35,400 nucleotides of DNA, from positions 1 to 35,400 of the forward strand of contig JAKOQZ010000024.1 in NCBI GenBank assembly GCA_029778105.1, written 5' to 3'. The notes below the pieces were generated by a model, which saw nothing but the letters and a program-made list of their open reading frames with translations, ran no database searches and was not told the DNA's origin. The position numbers and the translations under genes were made by a program. Of this stretch, positions 33,557 through 35,400 are shown piece by piece (within the stretch, counting starts at the first letter, position 1; each line of letters starts with the position of its first letter). Source of the stretch: Pseudomonadota bacterium. GTDB lineage: Bacteria; Pseudomonadota; Alphaproteobacteria; Micropepsales; Micropepsaceae.

Positions 33557-34573
33557 ATGAAATCGAAGCGCCTGGGCGGCAGCGGCATCGCGGTCTCCGA
33601 TATCTGCATGGGCACCATGACCTTCGGCAACCAGGCCGACGAGGCGATGGCGCACCGGATTCTGGATATGTCGTTCGACGCCGGAATCAACTTCTTCGAC
33701 ACCGCCGAGAACTATCCCGTGCCGCCCAAGGAAGACTGGGCCGGCCTGACCGAAGAGATCGTCGGGCGCTGGATGAAGACCAAGCGGCGCGACGCCATCA
33801 TCATGGCGACGAAGGTATCCGGTCCCAGCCACGGCTGGATCCGCAGCGCGCAGCGCGCCGGCATGACGGCGCTGGACCGCCACAACATCACCCGCGCGCT
33901 GGAGGCCAGCCTGAAGCGCATGCAGACCGACTATGTCGATCTGTACCAGACGCACTGGCCCGATCACGGCACGGCCTATGACGAGACGATGGAGGTGCTG
34001 GACGACCTGATCCGCGAGGGCAAGATCCGCGTGGTCGGGTGCAGCAACGAGACGAGCTGGGGCCTGATGAAAAGCCTGGCGGCCTCGGAGCGCGGCGGGT
34101 TCGCGCGCTATGTGACGATCCAGAACAATTTCAGCCTGAACAACCGGCGCTTCGAGGACGAGCTGGCGCAGGTGTGCCGGCAGGAGAAGGTGAGCCTCAT
34201 CCCCTATTCGCCGCTGGGCGGGGGCGTGCTGTCGGGCAAGTATCAGGACGGCGCGCTGCCAGAGGGGGCTCGCTTCTCGAACTATCTCAAGATCGGCGGA
34301 CGGCAGGCGGTGATGGCGCAGCGCTACGTCAATCCGAAGTCGCTGGCCGCGACGGCGCGCTATGCCGAGATCGCGGCCGGGCTGGGCATGTCGCTGGTCA
34401 CGCTGGCGACGGCGTGGAGCAAGCAGCACGACTTCGTCGCCTCGACCATCGTCGGCGCGACCCACGCCGATCAGGTTCCCGATATCCTGAAGGCCGCCGA
34501 GGTGACGCTGGATGCCGAGACGCTGAAGAAGATCGACGCGGTCTCGAAGGAGATCATGTATCCGATGGGCTGA
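33557..34573 (+). CDS. Aldo/keto reductase
   Basis: A 338-aa NADPH-dependent (beta/alpha)8 barrel enzyme. The tetrad is D48 and Y53 (FFDTAENY), K86 (MATKVSG) and H133 (LYQTHWPD). The sequence resembles Tas-type members and voltage-gated potassium channel beta-subunit-like reductases, with the C-terminal cofactor segment STIVGATHADQVPDILKA. It reduces aldehydes or ketones; the substrate is open. ATG 33557 matches the family N-terminus (MKSKRLGGSGIAVSDICMGTMTFG). Confidence 0.93.
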   Translation: MKSKRLGGSGIAVSDICMGTMTFGNQADEAMAHRILDMSFDAGINFFDTAENYPVPPKEDWAGLTEEIVGRWMKTKRRDAIIMATKVSGPSHGWIRSAQRAGMTALDRHNITRALEASLKRMQTDYVDLYQTHWPDHGTAYDETMEVLDDLIREGKIRVVGCSNETSWGLMKSLAASERGGFARYVTIQNNFSLNNRRFEDELAQVCRQEKVSLIPYSPLGGGVLSGKYQDGALPEGARFSNYLKIGGRQAVMAQRYVNPKSLAATARYAEIAAGLGMSLVTLATAWSKQHDFVASTIVGATHADQVPDILKAAEVTLDAETLKKIDAVSKEIMYPMG

Positions 34574-34673
34574 AGTTCCCTTGAGGCGGGCGGGGCGCTG
34601 CGGCGCGCCGCCGCGTTGCGCCGGCGTCGCGTTGTCCCTCAACTTGCCCGTGTCGTTGGATCGGGAGACGCGC

Positions 34674-35400
34674 GTGACTGTAAAGTGGCTGGCGGCGTGG
34701 GCGCTGGGTGCGGCCCTCGCCGGGAGCGCGGGAACGGCGCGCGCCGAGGGCGGGTTTGAGGACTGCCAGGGGCAGTCCTTTTTTCATGCAATCTCCGACG
34801 GGCTGCCGATGCCCGGGTTCGACTGCGAGGAACTGGACCGCCGCAGCTTCACCGCCAACGGCCAGGCCTTTGAAGTTCGCGTTCTCAAGGACAAGAAGAC
34901 CGATCTTCAGCAGGTCCAGCAATATGCCGGGGAGATTCTGAACGCCGCCGAGCAGTCCTATGCCGTCTATGGCGGACTGGACGCCAGTCTGAAGTTCAGG
35001 AACGTCTCGATCGTCATCATGGACCCCAACCTGCCGTGGCCGACCAAGGCGCTGGGCATTGCGGTGAAGTCGGCTCAGGGCGAATGCGCCGTCCGCATGT
35101 TCAGCGTCGCGACCGACAATTTCCCGTATGGCGGCGCGCCGCTGTTCCAGCAGACGGTCGCGCATGAGCTGTTCCACTGCGTCCAGTATGCGACCTATCC
35201 GAAGGAGACGGATCTGGAATCGTCGGTCTGGTGGCTGGAGGCGACCGCAGAACTCGCCTCGCACCTGGTTTATCCGCTGCCCCAGCGCATGCAGGCCATC
35301 GCGTGGGGCTTCGAGAAGCTGACCAAGACCAGGCCTTTGACGCAGCTGACCTATGAGGCGGTCGTCTTCATGGATTGGCTCTACGGGCGCGACCCTTCGA
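34674..35400 (+). CDS. Exported HExxH metallopeptidase-like protein (3' truncated by window)
   Basis: The open frame runs off the right edge (242 codons seen). The GTG at 34674 has GGGAG upstream and starts a signal peptide (VTVKWLAAWALGAALAGSAGTARA). The mature protein has four early cysteines (EDCQGQS, FDCEELD, ECAVRM, HCVQY). It carries the zinc motif H164-E165-x2-H168 (VAHELFHCVQY) with a Glu ligand at E189 in WWLEATAEL, a gluzincin arrangement. The specific family is not recognised. Codons 29-37 contain a perfect intrinsic terminator, so expression is probably conditional. Confidence 0.8.
   Translation, partial: MTVKWLAAWALGAALAGSAGTARAEGGFEDCQGQSFFHAISDGLPMPGFDCEELDRRSFTANGQAFEVRVLKDKKTDLQQVQQYAGEILNAAEQSYAVYGGLDASLKFRNVSIVIMDPNLPWPTKALGIAVKSAQGECAVRMFSVATDNFPYGGAPLFQQTVAHELFHCVQYATYPKETDLESSVWWLEATAELASHLVYPLPQRMQAIAWGFEKLTKTRPLTQLTYEAVVFMDWLYGRDPS
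34760..34784 (+). terminator. Intrinsic terminator inside the 5' coding region of the last gene
   Basis: Perfect 8-bp stem GGACTGCC (34760-34767) / GGCAGTCC (34771-34778), loop AGG, then TTTTTT (34779-34784). It lies in codons 29-37 of the metallopeptidase. The U-run is spelled TTT TTT (Phe-Phe), while neighbouring Phe codons are largely TTC. Confidence 0.8.

Overview
The window reads as a stretch of chromosome from a GC-rich Gram-negative bacterium, most likely an alphaproteobacterium near the Caulobacterales/Hyphomonadales. The clues are strong third-position G/C, GTG starts, outer-membrane and lipoprotein genes, a PleC/DivJ-like histidine kinase core, an EttA that starts like alphaproteobacterial ones, and a dense cluster of GANTC (CcrM-type) sites. 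The lineage is an inference; no marker gene proves it. There is no integrase, transposase, IS end, CRISPR array or phage block. About 38 protein genes and one tRNA fill the window, in short operons and convergent or divergent pairs.

Layout. 1-5150: an NAD(P)-binding reductase, a two-PAN-domain exported protein, a DMT-type membrane protein, a LuxR solo, a lipoprotein, a GT4 glycosyltransferase overlapped by a YbjN-like exported protein, and a two-TM coiled-coil protein. 5300-9820: an aspartate-type aminotransferase overlapping a minimal PhnA-domain protein, an exported unknown, and an EF-G-like GTPase lacking the catalytic histidine. 9880-11300: a three-gene minus-strand operon (PQ-loop-like membrane protein, SET-domain protein, Gly-tailed membrane peptide) behind an AT-rich intergenic region with 23-bp-phased TTAA repeats. 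11600-14840: a HAD phosphatase, a 423-bp gap with the GANTC cluster, thioredoxin reductase, Lrp/AsnC regulator, glutathione peroxidase. 15000-17030: CHASE4 histidine kinase, tiny lipoprotein, strong terminator.

17040-20170: S9 peptidase and SIMPL-domain protein, then tRNA-Ile2(CAU). 20369-23035: a subtilase autotransporter with 22 PTPx repeats before the protease domain. 23044-25526: an SDR/NTF2-like/VOC operon divergent from a TetR regulator, with a 29-bp inverted-repeat operator between them. 25741-27631: response regulator, stand-alone 69-aa DHp-like protein and a degenerate GGDEF/EAL-like protein, probably one signalling unit. 27736-29717: EttA overlapped by a small [2Fe-2S] ferredoxin-like protein. 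29736-35400: D-aminoacylase-type amidohydrolase, peptidoglycan-binding aspzincin metallopeptidase without a signal peptide, cyclophilin lipoprotein, aldo/keto reductase, and a truncated secreted HExxH metallopeptidase with a textbook intrinsic terminator inside its first 40 codons.

Most genes are housekeeping, redox or envelope functions. The best candidates for something undescribed are the response-regulator/DHp/pseudo-EAL operon, the GANTC cluster with its minus-strand terminator, the TTAA repeat array, and the terminator inside the last gene.
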